Source: Actinomycetes bacterium
Lineage (GTDB): Bacteria > Actinomycetota > Actinomycetes > Propionibacteriales > Propionibacteriaceae
Direction of reading: 5' to 3'
Length of the DNA stretch: 58,047 bases
Assembly: GCA_023458095.1 (NCBI GenBank)
Contig: JAEXAS010000045.1
Coordinates: 1 to 58,047, forward strand
Under the pieces are notes generated by a model that made no database searches, was not told the DNA's origin, and saw only the letters and a program-made list of their open reading frames with translations. Each line of letters starts with the position of its first letter. Positions within the stretch are counted from its first letter, which is position 1. A program made the position numbers and the translations under genes. Below, in pieces: positions 9,186-17,884 of the stretch.

Positions 9186-9785
9186 TCAGGAGTTGAAGCG
9201 ATTCTGGGTGGCCTCCAGGCCCACGCTCAGCAGGCTCTCCACGGCATCGGCCGCCCGACCGACCTCAACCCCCAGATCCTCGGAAAGACTCGCTGGAAAA
9301 GGAGAAAGCACGTAGTCAGCAGGCTCTTTCCGGCCGGGCGGACGGCCCACTCCGAAGCGCACCCTCAGGAAGTCACCGGTAGCAATCGCACTGCGGATGG
9401 ACTTCAGACCGTTGTGACCGTTGTCCCCTCCGCCGAGCTTGATGCGCAACTGGCCGAAATCCAAGTCGAGTTCGTCATGGATCACGATCACTGCGGCGGG
9501 CTGAGATTTGTAGTATGCGCTCGCTTTGGCGACCGCAGCCCCAGAATCGTTCATGAAGGTCTGCGGCTTGAGCAGCACCACCGGATCAGCCTCGGCACCA
9601 ACGGCACCCAAGCCGCCAGCGGTGATCCGAGTGCGGACCACTTCGGATCGCAGCCCTGCTGATCGCGACCAGTTCGCACCGACCCGACGGGCCAGTTCGT
9701 CGACCACCATGAACCCGACGTTATGGCGGTGAGAAGCGTAGGTCGGGCCCGGATTCCCGAGCCCGACCACCAGCCAGTTCGTCAT
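9186..9785 (-). CDS. pth: Peptidyl-tRNA hydrolase
   Basis: Pth releases tRNA from peptidyl-tRNA that drops off the ribosome. The 199-residue protein has the full signature: GLGNPGPTY with the Asn near residue 11, HRHNVGFMVVDELA with the catalytic His near 21, NDSGAAV, and the HDELDLDFGQLRIKLGGGDNGHNGLKS segment with the catalytic Asp. It lies 11 bp downstream of rplY, as in Mycobacterium (Rv1014c-Rv1015c), and the pair is probably one transcript ending at the hairpin at 9102-9129. Confidence 0.97.
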   Translation of the reverse strand: MTNWLVVGLGNPGPTYASHRHNVGFMVVDELARRVGANWSRSAGLRSEVVRTRITAGGLGAVGAEADPVVLLKPQTFMNDSGAAVAKASAYYKSQPAAVIVIHDELDLDFGQLRIKLGGGDNGHNGLKSIRSAIATGDFLRVRFGVGRPPGRKEPADYVLSPFPASLSEDLGVEVGRAADAVESLLSVGLEATQNRFNS

Positions 9786-9796
9786 GTCGAGTGAAA

Positions 9797-10423
9797 TCAG
9801 GCCTCGTCGTCGGAGCCCTCGCCGGCCTCCGCAGCACCTTCTTCGGCCTCGGCGCCCTCGCCCAGGTCGGGCTCGGTGGACTGCTCCTGAGCCACCACCA
9901 TCGACAGGATCAGGTCCTCGGCGGCCCCGGTGTAGGAAGCCCCGGCAGGCAGCTTCAGATCGGCGGCGGTGATGGTGTCCCCGATTTCCAGGTTGGCCAC
10001 ATCGACCTCGATGTGAGCCGGAATGTGGGTGGCCTCGACCTCAAGGGAAATCACCTGCTGGTCCTGGTTCACCCGACGATCGGCAGCATGATCACCGATG
10101 AGCACCAGCGGCACCTCGACGGTGACCTTCTCGCCCTTGCGAACGATCACCAGGTCGACATGCTCGATGTAGGGACGCACCGGATGCCGCTGCACCTGCT
10201 TGGCCAGCGCCAACTGCGACTTGCCACCATCGACGGTGATTTCCAGCACGGCGTTGGCCACCCGAAGGGCCAACTGCAGTTCGTGAGCCGGCAATGACAG
10301 ATGCACCGGATCGGTGCCGTGGCCGTAGAGCACCGCCGGCACCATGCCGGCTCGCCGGGTGCGCCGAGCCGCGCCCTTGCCAAACTCGGTACGCGATACC
10401 GCAGGAATATGGTTCTCCGACAC
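9797..10423 (-). CDS. rplY: 50S ribosomal protein L25 (general stress protein Ctc type)
   Basis: This is the long, two-domain form of L25, which binds 5S rRNA. The opening HIPAVSRTEFGKGAARRTRR and VPAVLYGHGTDPVHL are family hallmarks. The second domain ends in an acidic Glu/Ala tail typical of actinobacteria. An ATG exists 24 bases further up, but I chose the GTG at 10423: AGGAGA stands nine bases before it and the known N-terminus MSE..RTEFG starts there. The protein is then 208 residues. It forms an operon with pth. Confidence 0.94.
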   Translation of the reverse strand: MSENHIPAVSRTEFGKGAARRTRRAGMVPAVLYGHGTDPVHLSLPAHELQLALRVANAVLEITVDGGKSQLALAKQVQRHPVRPYIEHVDLVIVRKGEKVTVEVPLVLIGDHAADRRVNQDQQVISLEVEATHIPAHIEVDVANLEIGDTITAADLKLPAGASYTGAAEDLILSMVVAQEQSTEPDLGEGAEAEEGAAEAGEGSDDEA

Positions 10424-10589
10424 TTCTACTGTTCTCCTCAACCTCATTCAAGACTTGTCAGCCGACCAGGGAGGATCAACGCGGACACACAAAGCGCCCC
10501 GCCATGTCGATCACGGGCGAAAGCCCCTCGCCTAGGCAACGCCGCGAGTCTACAGGGTTCGGGCCGAGCGGGCACAATCGAGGCTCCCC

Positions 10590-11792
10590 TTACGGATCCG
10601 CGTGCACAGCGCCGGGACCCCCACACCGCCAGGAGAACCAGATCCAGCTGATCTGCATCACGGCGAAGACCGCGATCACACTCCATTGCGCCCACCGCGG
10701 TTTGATCATTGCTGCCGCCACCAACGCCAGCGGGAACGCCGTCATGCCCAGCCGCAGGTCGGCGCGTCCCATGCCATTCATCAAGAGCTGGTACCCCAGC
10801 CAGGCTCCCACCCAGGCCCACATCACGATGCCGAGCCGACGCACGGGCTCAAGCACCATGAAGGCGCCGAGCAGGACGAACAGCAGCGCCGCCATCGCCA
10901 AGCCTCCGATCGGTCCATAGGCGACCATCATCGACACCAGAAAGACGTTGTGCTGCAACTGGGAACCGGCCAACTGCCACGCGCCTTCGGTCTGGAAGTA
11001 GGCGTCGGGTACACCGGTGACCACCGCGGCGATCATCGGCCACAGGCCGATGCCGATCACCGAAGCCAGGCACAGCGCGGCGAGCGCAACGAGTCTGGCC
11101 GCGGGGAGCTCGCGGTGCTTTCGGATCTGGCGATACACCACAACCCCGGCTGCGATCAGGCAGGTGAGGGCCAGCGGGGCTGCGATCGGTCGGGTCAGGT
11201 CGGCGATCAGGACCACAGGGATGGCCCAGGCATAGCGCTCAGTGGCCAGCAGGTAGAGCACCACGGCCACCAAGAAGAACGTCAGCGATTCGGCGTAGCC
11301 GTATTGCAGCACCGCCGCGGCCGGAGCAAAGACCACGAACGCCACCGCGACCAGGGATGTGGCGTGATCGGCCTTGAGCCGGAACAACCGATACGCCACC
11401 AGGGCGAAACCTAGGGAGGCCACCAGCGCAACCAGCGGTGCGGCAATCTGCCAGGTGACCCCCGGAATGACGCTGAACACCTTCACCACCGCCGGGTACC
11501 CAGGAAGGAAGGCCCAGGGGTTTTGGTCAACAGCGCCGGCGGCATTGATGGGGAGCACCACCGGATAGCCGCCGTCGTAGATCTTTTGATACCAGGCCGA
11601 GTCCCAGTTCGTGATGAAGCCCAAGATGCCCGGCTGCACCGGATTGCTGAATGGACAGGTCTGCTGGAAAGGGAAGATGGCGACAGTCCATCCCCACACC
11701 CAGATTCGGCTGATGGCCCACACGACGCCAATCTGGATCCACCAGGGCGACCGTCCCCACTGAACGCGTAAAGCCACCAGCGTCGCCTTCAT
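10590..11792 (-). CDS. PIG-V-like membrane mannosyltransferase
   Basis: A 400-residue integral membrane protein with roughly ten transmembrane helices. The segment NWDSAWYQKIYDGGYP after the first helix matches the catalytic loop of PIG-V/GPI-mannosyltransferase-like proteins of actinobacteria, which use polyprenyl-phosphate mannose on the outer face of the membrane. RPIAAPLAL and the aromatic C-terminal helices fit the family. The acceptor is unknown; lipoglycan or mannosylated protein are candidates, given the O-mannosyltransferase at 18.8 kb and the GT87 gene at 44.4 kb. It stands alone between rplY and prs. Confidence 0.72.
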   Translation of the reverse strand: MKATLVALRVQWGRSPWWIQIGVVWAISRIWVWGWTVAIFPFQQTCPFSNPVQPGILGFITNWDSAWYQKIYDGGYPVVLPINAAGAVDQNPWAFLPGYPAVVKVFSVIPGVTWQIAAPLVALVASLGFALVAYRLFRLKADHATSLVAVAFVVFAPAAAVLQYGYAESLTFFLVAVVLYLLATERYAWAIPVVLIADLTRPIAAPLALTCLIAAGVVVYRQIRKHRELPAARLVALAALCLASVIGIGLWPMIAAVVTGVPDAYFQTEGAWQLAGSQLQHNVFLVSMMVAYGPIGGLAMAALLFVLLGAFMVLEPVRRLGIVMWAWVGAWLGYQLLMNGMGRADLRLGMTAFPLALVAAAMIKPRWAQWSVIAVFAVMQISWIWFSWRCGGPGAVHADP

Positions 11793-11843
11793 CGAACCGC
11801 ACTCACCACGAGCGGCTGTTTCCGCGCCATGGCGTGGAACTTA

Positions 11844-12818
11844 TCAGTGAGTGTTGAACAAAGACGCGACCGACCCCTCTTCAAAGACCGCTTGAATCGC
11901 CTGGGCCAGCAGCGGGGCCATGGAGAGAACCGTGAGCTTGGGGATACTGACCGTTTCGGGGATCGGCAACGTGTTGGTGACGATCACCTCTTCGATCGCC
12001 GACTCGTTGAGTCGCTTGGCCGCCGGGCCGGACAGGATCGGGTGGGTCGCAGCCGTGATCACCTGAGCAGCGCCGGCCGCCTTCAAAGCGGTGGCGGCCT
12101 GGCAGATGGTGCCGGCGGTATCGATCATGTCGTCGACCAGCAAGCAGACCCGTCCGTCCACCTCACCGACGACCTCACCGACGGCGACCTCATTGGCCTT
12201 ATTCGGGTCGCGCCGCTTGTGAATGATGGCCAGCGGGGATCCCAGGTCGTCGGACCACATGTCGGCCAGTCGCACCCGACCGGCGTCCGGCGAAACCACG
12301 GTCATATTGGTGGTGTCGTACTTGGACTTCACGTACTCCGCCAGCACCGGTAGGGCCAGCAGGTGATCGACCGGGCCGTCGAAGAAGCCCTGGATCTGGG
12401 CGGCATGGAGGTCCACCGACATCAGGCGGTTGGCTCCGGCAGCCTTGTATAGATCAGCGACCAATCGCGCCGAGATCGGTTCCCGACCGGCATGCTTCTT
12501 GTCTTGGCGGCCGTAGGGGTAGAACGGGGAGACCACGGTGATCCGTCGCGCCGACGCCCGCTTCAAGGCGTCGATCATGATCAGTTGCTCCATCAGCCAC
12601 TCGTTCACAGGCGCCGGATGGGCCTGGATCACAAAGGCATCCGCACCGCGCACCGATTCTTCGAAGCGGACGTAGATCTCCGAGTTGGCGTAGGTCAGGC
12701 TGCGAGTGGGCACCAGTTCGGTGCCCAGCAGCGAGGCCACCTCCTCAGCCAATTCCGGGAAAGCGCGTCCCGAACAGATCATCAGGTGCTTTTCGGTGGC
12801 TCGCTTCAGGCCGCTCAC
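11844..12818 (-). CDS. prs: Ribose-phosphate pyrophosphokinase
   Basis: Makes PRPP from ribose 5-phosphate and ATP, feeding purine, pyrimidine, NAD and histidine pathways. The 324-residue length is usual. Motifs seen are the flexible loop region SPFYPYGRQDKKHAGREPISARLVA and the PRPP-binding loop LLVDDMIDTAGTICQAATAL. Translation starts at a GTG that overlaps the glmU stop by 4 bp (GTGA), so the two are coupled. Mycobacterium has the same glmU-prsA order. Confidence 0.97.
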   Translation of the reverse strand: MSGLKRATEKHLMICSGRAFPELAEEVASLLGTELVPTRSLTYANSEIYVRFEESVRGADAFVIQAHPAPVNEWLMEQLIMIDALKRASARRITVVSPFYPYGRQDKKHAGREPISARLVADLYKAAGANRLMSVDLHAAQIQGFFDGPVDHLLALPVLAEYVKSKYDTTNMTVVSPDAGRVRLADMWSDDLGSPLAIIHKRRDPNKANEVAVGEVVGEVDGRVCLLVDDMIDTAGTICQAATALKAAGAAQVITAATHPILSGPAAKRLNESAIEEVIVTNTLPIPETVSIPKLTVLSMAPLLAQAIQAVFEEGSVASLFNTH

Positions 12819-14284
12819 TTGCTGTCTTCTCCTGCCTCACGCTCGGCCAGAGCGGCCCGCGCGGACTCCTCAGTTTTCGAACCGGGACGCTTTCGCTCGA
12901 CCCAGCCTTTGATATTGCGCTGCTGGCCGCGAGCGACGGCCAGTTCACCGGGCCCAACCTCGGTGGTGATGGTCGATCCCGCCGCGACGTAGGCGCCCGG
13001 AGCGATCTGCACCGGCGCCACCAGCACCGAATCGCTGCCGACGAAGCTGTTGTCGCCGACCACGGTGGTGGACTTGGTGACTCCGTCATAGTTGGCGAAG
13101 ATCGTGCCCGCGCCGATGTTCACACCCTCGCCCAGAATCGCGTCGCCGCAGTAGGTCAGGTGCGGCACCTTGGTGCCGGCGCCGACCACGGCCTTCTTCG
13201 TCTCGACGAAGGCACCGATCTTGGCGGCAGCACCCAGCTCGGTGCCTGGCCGCAGGTAGCTGAACGGGCCGACCGTCGCTCCGGCGCCGATCACCGCAAG
13301 TTCGACCTGACTGCGCATCACCGTGGCATTCTCGCCCACTTCGACGTTGATCAAGGTGGTGTCCGGTCCAATCGTGGCCCCGGTCGCTACCGACGTGGCC
13401 CCAGTCAGCATGGTGCCGGGCAGCAGGGTGACATCAGGAGCCAGATCGACCTCGGCATGGACCCAGGTGGTCGCCGGGTCGAGTACGGTCACGCCCTCGG
13501 TCATCCAGCGTCGCAGGATGCGCCGATTGGCCTCTGCATTGCGCTCGGCCAGTTGCAGGCGGTCGTTGACCCCCTCGGTCTGCAGATGATCGGCGGTCAG
13601 CCAGCCGCCCACGCGGCCACCGTCGGCCCGGGCATGACTGATCACGTCGGTGAGGTAGAACTCGCCTTGGGCGTTGTCGGTGGTGAGGGCGCCGATGCCA
13701 GCATTGAGCGCCTCGGCATCGAAGACGTAGATGCCGGAGTTGATCTCGTCAATGGCCAACTCCTCAGCGGACCCGTCGGCCTGTTCCACGATGCGCGCCA
13801 CCTGATCACCGGCGCGAATGATGCGTCCGTAGCCGGTGGGGTCGGGCACTCGTGCGGTCAGCACGGTCACCGTGTTGCCATCACGGCGATGAGCCTGAAC
13901 TAGTTCGACCAGGGTGTCGCCAGCCAGCAGCGGGACATCGCCGGAGGTGACCACCACTTCACCCTGAAGCTGCGGCAACGCCGCCAGACCGGCCCGCACC
14001 GCATCACCGGTGCCGCGCTGTTCGGCCTGGACGGCGGTCACCACGTGGGGGGCGACATCGGCCAGATGCGCGCTGACCTGGTCGCGTCCGTGGCCGACCA
14101 CCACCACCAACTGCTGCGGGGTGAGCGCATCGGCGGCGTCGACGGCCAGCGAGATCATCGACTTGCCCGCCACCTGGTGCAACACCTTGGGGGTGGCTGA
14201 CTTCATTCGGGTTCCGGCTCCGGCGGCCATCACAACGACGGCGGCAACTGACGTGACATTGATGTCGTTGTGACTCACATGCAC
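12815..14284 (-). CDS. glmU: Bifunctional GlmU (uridyltransferase/acetyltransferase)
   Basis: GlmU makes UDP-GlcNAc for peptidoglycan in two steps. The N-terminal uridyltransferase begins VVVMAAGAGTRMKS and contains GTGDAVRAG; the C-terminal left-handed beta-helix carries the hexapeptide repeats and the acetyltransferase motifs TYCGDAILGEGVNIGAGTIFANYDG. The tail RPGSKTEESARAALAEREAG is an actinobacterial extra. At 489 residues it is complete. The frame opens at a GTG at 14284; a second GTG at 14278 is better spaced from AGGGG and may be the true start. The tRNA-Gln gene lies 27 bases upstream. Confidence 0.97.
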   Translation of the reverse strand: MHVSHNDINVTSVAAVVVMAAGAGTRMKSATPKVLHQVAGKSMISLAVDAADALTPQQLVVVVGHGRDQVSAHLADVAPHVVTAVQAEQRGTGDAVRAGLAALPQLQGEVVVTSGDVPLLAGDTLVELVQAHRRDGNTVTVLTARVPDPTGYGRIIRAGDQVARIVEQADGSAEELAIDEINSGIYVFDAEALNAGIGALTTDNAQGEFYLTDVISHARADGGRVGGWLTADHLQTEGVNDRLQLAERNAEANRRILRRWMTEGVTVLDPATTWVHAEVDLAPDVTLLPGTMLTGATSVATGATIGPDTTLINVEVGENATVMRSQVELAVIGAGATVGPFSYLRPGTELGAAAKIGAFVETKKAVVGAGTKVPHLTYCGDAILGEGVNIGAGTIFANYDGVTKSTTVVGDNSFVGSDSVLVAPVQIAPGAYVAAGSTITTEVGPGELAVARGQQRNIKGWVERKRPGSKTEESARAALAEREAGEDSK

Positions 14285-14311
14285 CCCTAGGGCAGGCTGG
14301 ATTGGCGTCCG

Positions 14312-14390
14312 TTCCCCGGGTAGGAGTCGAACCTACGTCGCTAGTCCTGATTCAAAGTCAGGCGGGCCCTGCCGGCAGACCAACCGGGGA
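14312..14390 (-). tRNA. tRNA-Gln (anticodon UUG)
   Basis: A complete cloverleaf on the minus strand: acceptor stem TCCCCGG/CCGGGGA, anticodon stem CCTGA/TCAGG around the loop CTTTGAA (anticodon TTG), T arm GTAGG/CCTAC with loop TTCGACT, discriminator A. Its place just upstream of glmU matches glnU in Mycobacterium. No disrupted copy or integrase is seen nearby, so it does not look used as an attachment site. Confidence 0.95.
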
Positions 14391-14529
14391 ATGATCGTCG
14401 CAGAACGACCTTGGTCAACTTTAGGGGCCAACGGCTCGGCGCGCATCTCGAGCGGTCAGACCGACGCTGCGCCGCTCCGAGCGGGCAGGCAATTTCGCCG
14501 ACTGGGACGCCGGGGTCCACAATTGGGCC

Positions 14530-15207
14530 ATGTCCGGCACCCCGACGACCGCACGCGCCCGCCGCAGCCGGGTGCGGATGACGCGTAATGAGCGGCGGGA
14601 GCAACTGATCGACGTTGCGCGCGCGCTGTTCGCTGAGCGGGGCCTGGAGGGCACCTCCGTGGAGGAGATCGCCGCCCACGCCGGGGTCAGCAAGCCGGTG
14701 GTCTACGAACACTTCGGGGGCAAAGAGGGGCTGTACGCGGTCGTCGTCGACCGCGAGGTGCGCACCTTGCATGATTCGATCCGGGCTGCGATCACCACAC
14801 CCGACACCAACCCCCGAGCACTCATCGAGCTGGGCACGCTGGCCCTGCTGGACTACATCGATGACCACCCCAACGGTTTTCGCATCCTGTCGCGGGATTC
14901 CTCGGCCACCTCACCGGAGGGTTCCTTCGCCACGATCCTGTCCGACATCGCCTCCCGCGTGGAGGACCTGCTCGGCGAGGAGTTCACCAAGCGCAGCCTG
15001 GATCCCCAGACCGCTCCGCTGTACGCCCAGATGTTGGTGGGACTGGTCGCGCTGGCCGGACAGTGGTGGATGGACACCCGCGACGAACAAGGCTTGGCCA
15101 AACCTGTTGTGGCCGCACACCTGGTGAATCTGGCCTGGTACGGCATGCGCAATCTCAGCGGCAATCCCCGGTTGTACACCCAGCGCAACGCCCGGCCGTC
15201 CCCCTGA
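14530..15207 (+). CDS. TetR family transcriptional regulator
   Basis: A 225-residue repressor of the TetR family. The N-terminal helix-turn-helix is clear (ALFAERGLEGTSVEEIAAHAGVSKPVVYEHFGGKEGLYAVVV, split over about residues 33-76). The C-terminal ligand-binding part is helical and contains GMRNLSGNPRLY. The homologue Rv1019 is found at the same place beside glmU, so it is part of the core block; its ligand is unknown. A short basic extension precedes the domain, and an internal ATG (MTRNERREQL) is a possible alternative start. It points away from the tRNA-glmU-prs unit. Confidence 0.9.
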   Translation: MSGTPTTARARRSRVRMTRNERREQLIDVARALFAERGLEGTSVEEIAAHAGVSKPVVYEHFGGKEGLYAVVVDREVRTLHDSIRAAITTPDTNPRALIELGTLALLDYIDDHPNGFRILSRDSSATSPEGSFATILSDIASRVEDLLGEEFTKRSLDPQTAPLYAQMLVGLVALAGQWWMDTRDEQGLAKPVVAAHLVNLAWYGMRNLSGNPRLYTQRNARPSP

Positions 15208-15245
15208 GGGATCGCCAACTCCACGTGCCTGCGCAGGCGAGCCGG

Positions 15246-16169
15246 CTAGGTGAGCAGTCGAGCACCGGGCACGGGGCCGGACACCCGTTTCACCGCCCGG
15301 CACAGCCCTAACGCCGACAGGTGCACCGACAGGTCGACCGCATCGGCCTCATTGGCCGCCAGCAGTGCGACTGTGGGGCCCGAGCCGGAGACGACCGCGC
15401 CTACGGCGCCCAACTCAACACCGGCCTGGATGATCCGGGCCAAATCCGGACGCATCGCCAGCGCCGCCGGCTGAAGATCATTGATCAAGGTCTTGCCCAA
15501 CTCCACCGGGTCGGCGCTGACCAGAGCACTCAACAGTTCCGGCGGGACGGTCAGCTCATCGCTCACCTCGCCGAGTTCGTCGAAGGTGGCGAACACCTCC
15601 GGCGTCGACAGCCCCTCTTCACTGAAGGCCAGCACCCAGTGGTAGGAACCGCGGCTCAGTACCGGGGCGATCTGATCGCCACGATCAGTGCCCAAAGCTG
15701 TGCCGCCGGTCAGCGCGAACGGCACATCGGCCCCCAATCGCGCCCCGAAGTCGCGCATCTCCTCAGGTGATACGTCCAGATCCCACAACACCGCGCAGGC
15801 CAACAGTGCGGCCGCAGCATCAGCCGAACCGCCGGCCATTCCGCCGGTCACCGGAATGGATTTGCGAATCACCAGATTCACGCCTACCGGTTCGGTGGCG
15901 ACCAGATCGCGCAGCAGCCGGGCGGCCCGAATAGCCAGATTCGAGTCGTCGGTCGGCACCAGATCGGCCTGGTCACCAAGGACGGTCACGGTGAAGACAT
16001 CAGGCTCGGCCCACCGCGCCTCCACCTCGTCGTACAGCGAAACCGCTTGAAAGACTGTGGCCAGCGAGTGATAGCCGTCGTTGCGGCGAGGCCCGCTGCG
16101 CAGCGCCAGGTTGATCTTAGCCGCCACCCGTACCCGGACGACCTCAGCCTCTGTGAGCGGTGATGCCAT
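15246..16169 (-). CDS. ispE: 4-diphosphocytidyl-2-C-methyl-D-erythritol kinase
   Basis: IspE phosphorylates CDP-methylerythritol in the MEP pathway to isoprenoids, which the cell needs for polyprenyl carriers and quinones. It is a GHMP kinase of 307 residues with AAKINLALRSG at the N-terminus and the ATP-binding motif IPVTGGMAGGSADAAAALLA in the middle; the third motif is SGSGPTVALLA. It follows rsmA by 9 bp and the order matches Mycobacterium (Rv1010-Rv1011). Confidence 0.96.
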   Translation of the reverse strand: MASPLTEAEVVRVRVAAKINLALRSGPRRNDGYHSLATVFQAVSLYDEVEARWAEPDVFTVTVLGDQADLVPTDDSNLAIRAARLLRDLVATEPVGVNLVIRKSIPVTGGMAGGSADAAAALLACAVLWDLDVSPEEMRDFGARLGADVPFALTGGTALGTDRGDQIAPVLSRGSYHWVLAFSEEGLSTPEVFATFDELGEVSDELTVPPELLSALVSADPVELGKTLINDLQPAALAMRPDLARIIQAGVELGAVGAVVSGSGPTVALLAANEADAVDLSVHLSALGLCRAVKRVSGPVPGARLLT

Positions 16170-16178
16170 GCCGCGAGG

Positions 16179-17039
16179 CTATCCCACCCCGAGCGGCGTC
16201 AACTGCTCGGCGATCCGAACGAAGTCGGCTATGGCCAAAACCTCGCCACGGGCCTGCGGGTCGATGCCAGCTCCAACCAGCGCCTGCTCGGCAGCAGCAG
16301 AGGACCCGAACATTCCTGCCAGGGCGGAGCGCAGCATCTTGCGACGCTGCCCGAAGGCGGCATCAATCACCGCGAAAACCTGCTCGCGGCTCGCCGCGGT
16401 GGCGGGCGGATCGATACGACTCAGCGCAACCAGCCCGGAGTCGACATTGGGCACCGGCCAAAACACCGTGGGCGGCACACTGCCGACCCGACTGGCCGAG
16501 GCGAACCACGCCAGCTTCGCTGAGGGCACTCCATAGACCTTCGATCCGGGCCCGGCCACCAGCCGGTCAGCGACCTCGGACTGCACCATGACCAATCCGG
16601 TGACGATGCTGGGGAAGCTGGTCATCACGTGGATCAACACCGGGACGCTCACGTTGTAGGGCAAATTCGCCACCACCGCCGTGGGCTGCGGGTCAGCAAG
16701 CTCAGCCACCTTCAAGGCGTCCGCCTCGATCACCCGCAACGCCCCACGGTGCTCTGGTGCCCGCAACTCAACGGTCAGCGGCAACTGCCGAGCCAGGCTG
16801 GCCTCGATCTCGATGGCGATCACCGACGCAGCCGCGTCCAGCAAACCCAGCGTGAGCGAACCCAGCCCCGGGCCGATCTCCAGCACCACATCGGTCGGCC
16901 CGATGCCGGCGGCGGCCACAATGCGGCGCACCGTGTTGGCATCGTGCACGAAGTTCTGCCCGCGCTGCTTGGTGGGACGCAGATCCAGTTCCTCAGCCAA
17001 CTGACGAATGGTGCGCGGATCAAGCAGCGTGGCAGGCAT
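16179..17039 (-). CDS. rsmA: 16S rRNA dimethyladenosine transferase (KsgA)
   Basis: RsmA dimethylates A1518 and A1519 of 16S rRNA late in 30S assembly. The 286-residue protein shows KQRGQNFVHD near the start, the SAM motif VLEIGPGLGSLTLGLL, and the catalytic NLPYNVSVPVL. I took the ATG at 17039, which overlaps the tatD stop (ATGA), and not the frame opening 60 bases upstream. In Mycobacterium rpfB stands between tatD and ksgA; here they are directly coupled. Confidence 0.96.
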   Translation of the reverse strand: MPATLLDPRTIRQLAEELDLRPTKQRGQNFVHDANTVRRIVAAAGIGPTDVVLEIGPGLGSLTLGLLDAAASVIAIEIEASLARQLPLTVELRAPEHRGALRVIEADALKVAELADPQPTAVVANLPYNVSVPVLIHVMTSFPSIVTGLVMVQSEVADRLVAGPGSKVYGVPSAKLAWFASASRVGSVPPTVFWPVPNVDSGLVALSRIDPPATAASREQVFAVIDAAFGQRRKMLRSALAGMFGSSAAAEQALVGAGIDPQARGEVLAIADFVRIAEQLTPLGVG

Positions 17040-17884
17040 CAGGCGGCTTGTCCCCAATCTCCGAACATGGCGGTGGCGTTGGAATCGAGTTCCTGGCACA
17101 ACCCTGCCAGATCGGCGCTGCGACGCTCGGCGATGAACCGAATCGTGTGCGGCAGCAGGTAGCTGGAGTTGGTGCGACCGCGATGCGGAACCGGAGTCAG
17201 GTAGGGAGCGTCGGTCTCCACCAGCAACCGGTCGGTGGGAGTGATATCCAAAGCCTCGCGCAACTCCTCGTTGGCCTTGAAAGTCACTTGCCCGGCGAAG
17301 GACAGGAAGAAACCCCGGTCCAGGCAGGCCTTCGCGGTCTCGGCATTGCCGGAGAAGCAGTGCATCTGCACCCGCTGCGGAGCCCCTTCGGAATCGAGAA
17401 TCTGCAACAGGTCGTCAAAGGCATCGCGAGCATGAATGACCAAGGCCTTGTCGTATTGCTTGGCCCAGGAGATGTGGGCCGCGAAGGCCTCCCGCTGACG
17501 GGCTTGACCCTCCGGGTCGGTCGTGCGGTAGTAGTCCAAACCGGTCTCACCCACGCCGCGCACTCGGTCCGAGGAGGCGACGATGGCCGCCAGCCGATCC
17601 AGTTCAGCGCCCAACTGGTCACCGAGGCGGGCCGCATCGTTGGGATGGATCGCCACGGCCGCCACGACCTCAGGGTAGGCGTCGGCCAAGCTGACCACAG
17701 CCTGGGAGGAGGACACATCGGTGCCCACCTCGACCAACCGGGTGACGTTCATCGCCAAGGCTGCAGCGATGGCGTCCAACTCGGGCATCCCTTCGCTCTG
17801 GGCGGTGCTGCCCAGGTGCGTGTGCGCGTCGGTGGTGGGGACGGGGAGAGGGTCGGGAAGAGGGGGAAGATCCGGGCGGATCAT
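17039..17884 (-). CDS. TatD family metal-dependent hydrolase
   Basis: A 281-residue TIM-barrel hydrolase of the TatD family, which has 3'-5' DNase or RNase activity in characterised members. Metal-binding motifs are DAHTHLGS near the start, GVGETGLDYYR, VIHARDA, HCFSGN and ETDAPYL. It overlaps rsmI upstream and rsmA downstream by 4-bp and 1-bp stop-start overlaps, so rsmI-tatD-rsmA-ispE form one coupled operon. The physiological substrate cannot be told from sequence. Confidence 0.93.
   Translation of the reverse strand: MIRPDLPPLPDPLPVPTTDAHTHLGSTAQSEGMPELDAIAAALAMNVTRLVEVGTDVSSSQAVVSLADAYPEVVAAVAIHPNDAARLGDQLGAELDRLAAIVASSDRVRGVGETGLDYYRTTDPEGQARQREAFAAHISWAKQYDKALVIHARDAFDDLLQILDSEGAPQRVQMHCFSGNAETAKACLDRGFFLSFAGQVTFKANEELREALDITPTDRLLVETDAPYLTPVPHRGRTNSSYLLPHTIRFIAERRSADLAGLCQELDSNATAMFGDWGQAA

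Noticed and set aside
14312..14390. tRNA-Gln as an attachment site of a mobile island
   Set aside because: No integrase, direct repeat of the tRNA end or foreign gene lies beside it.
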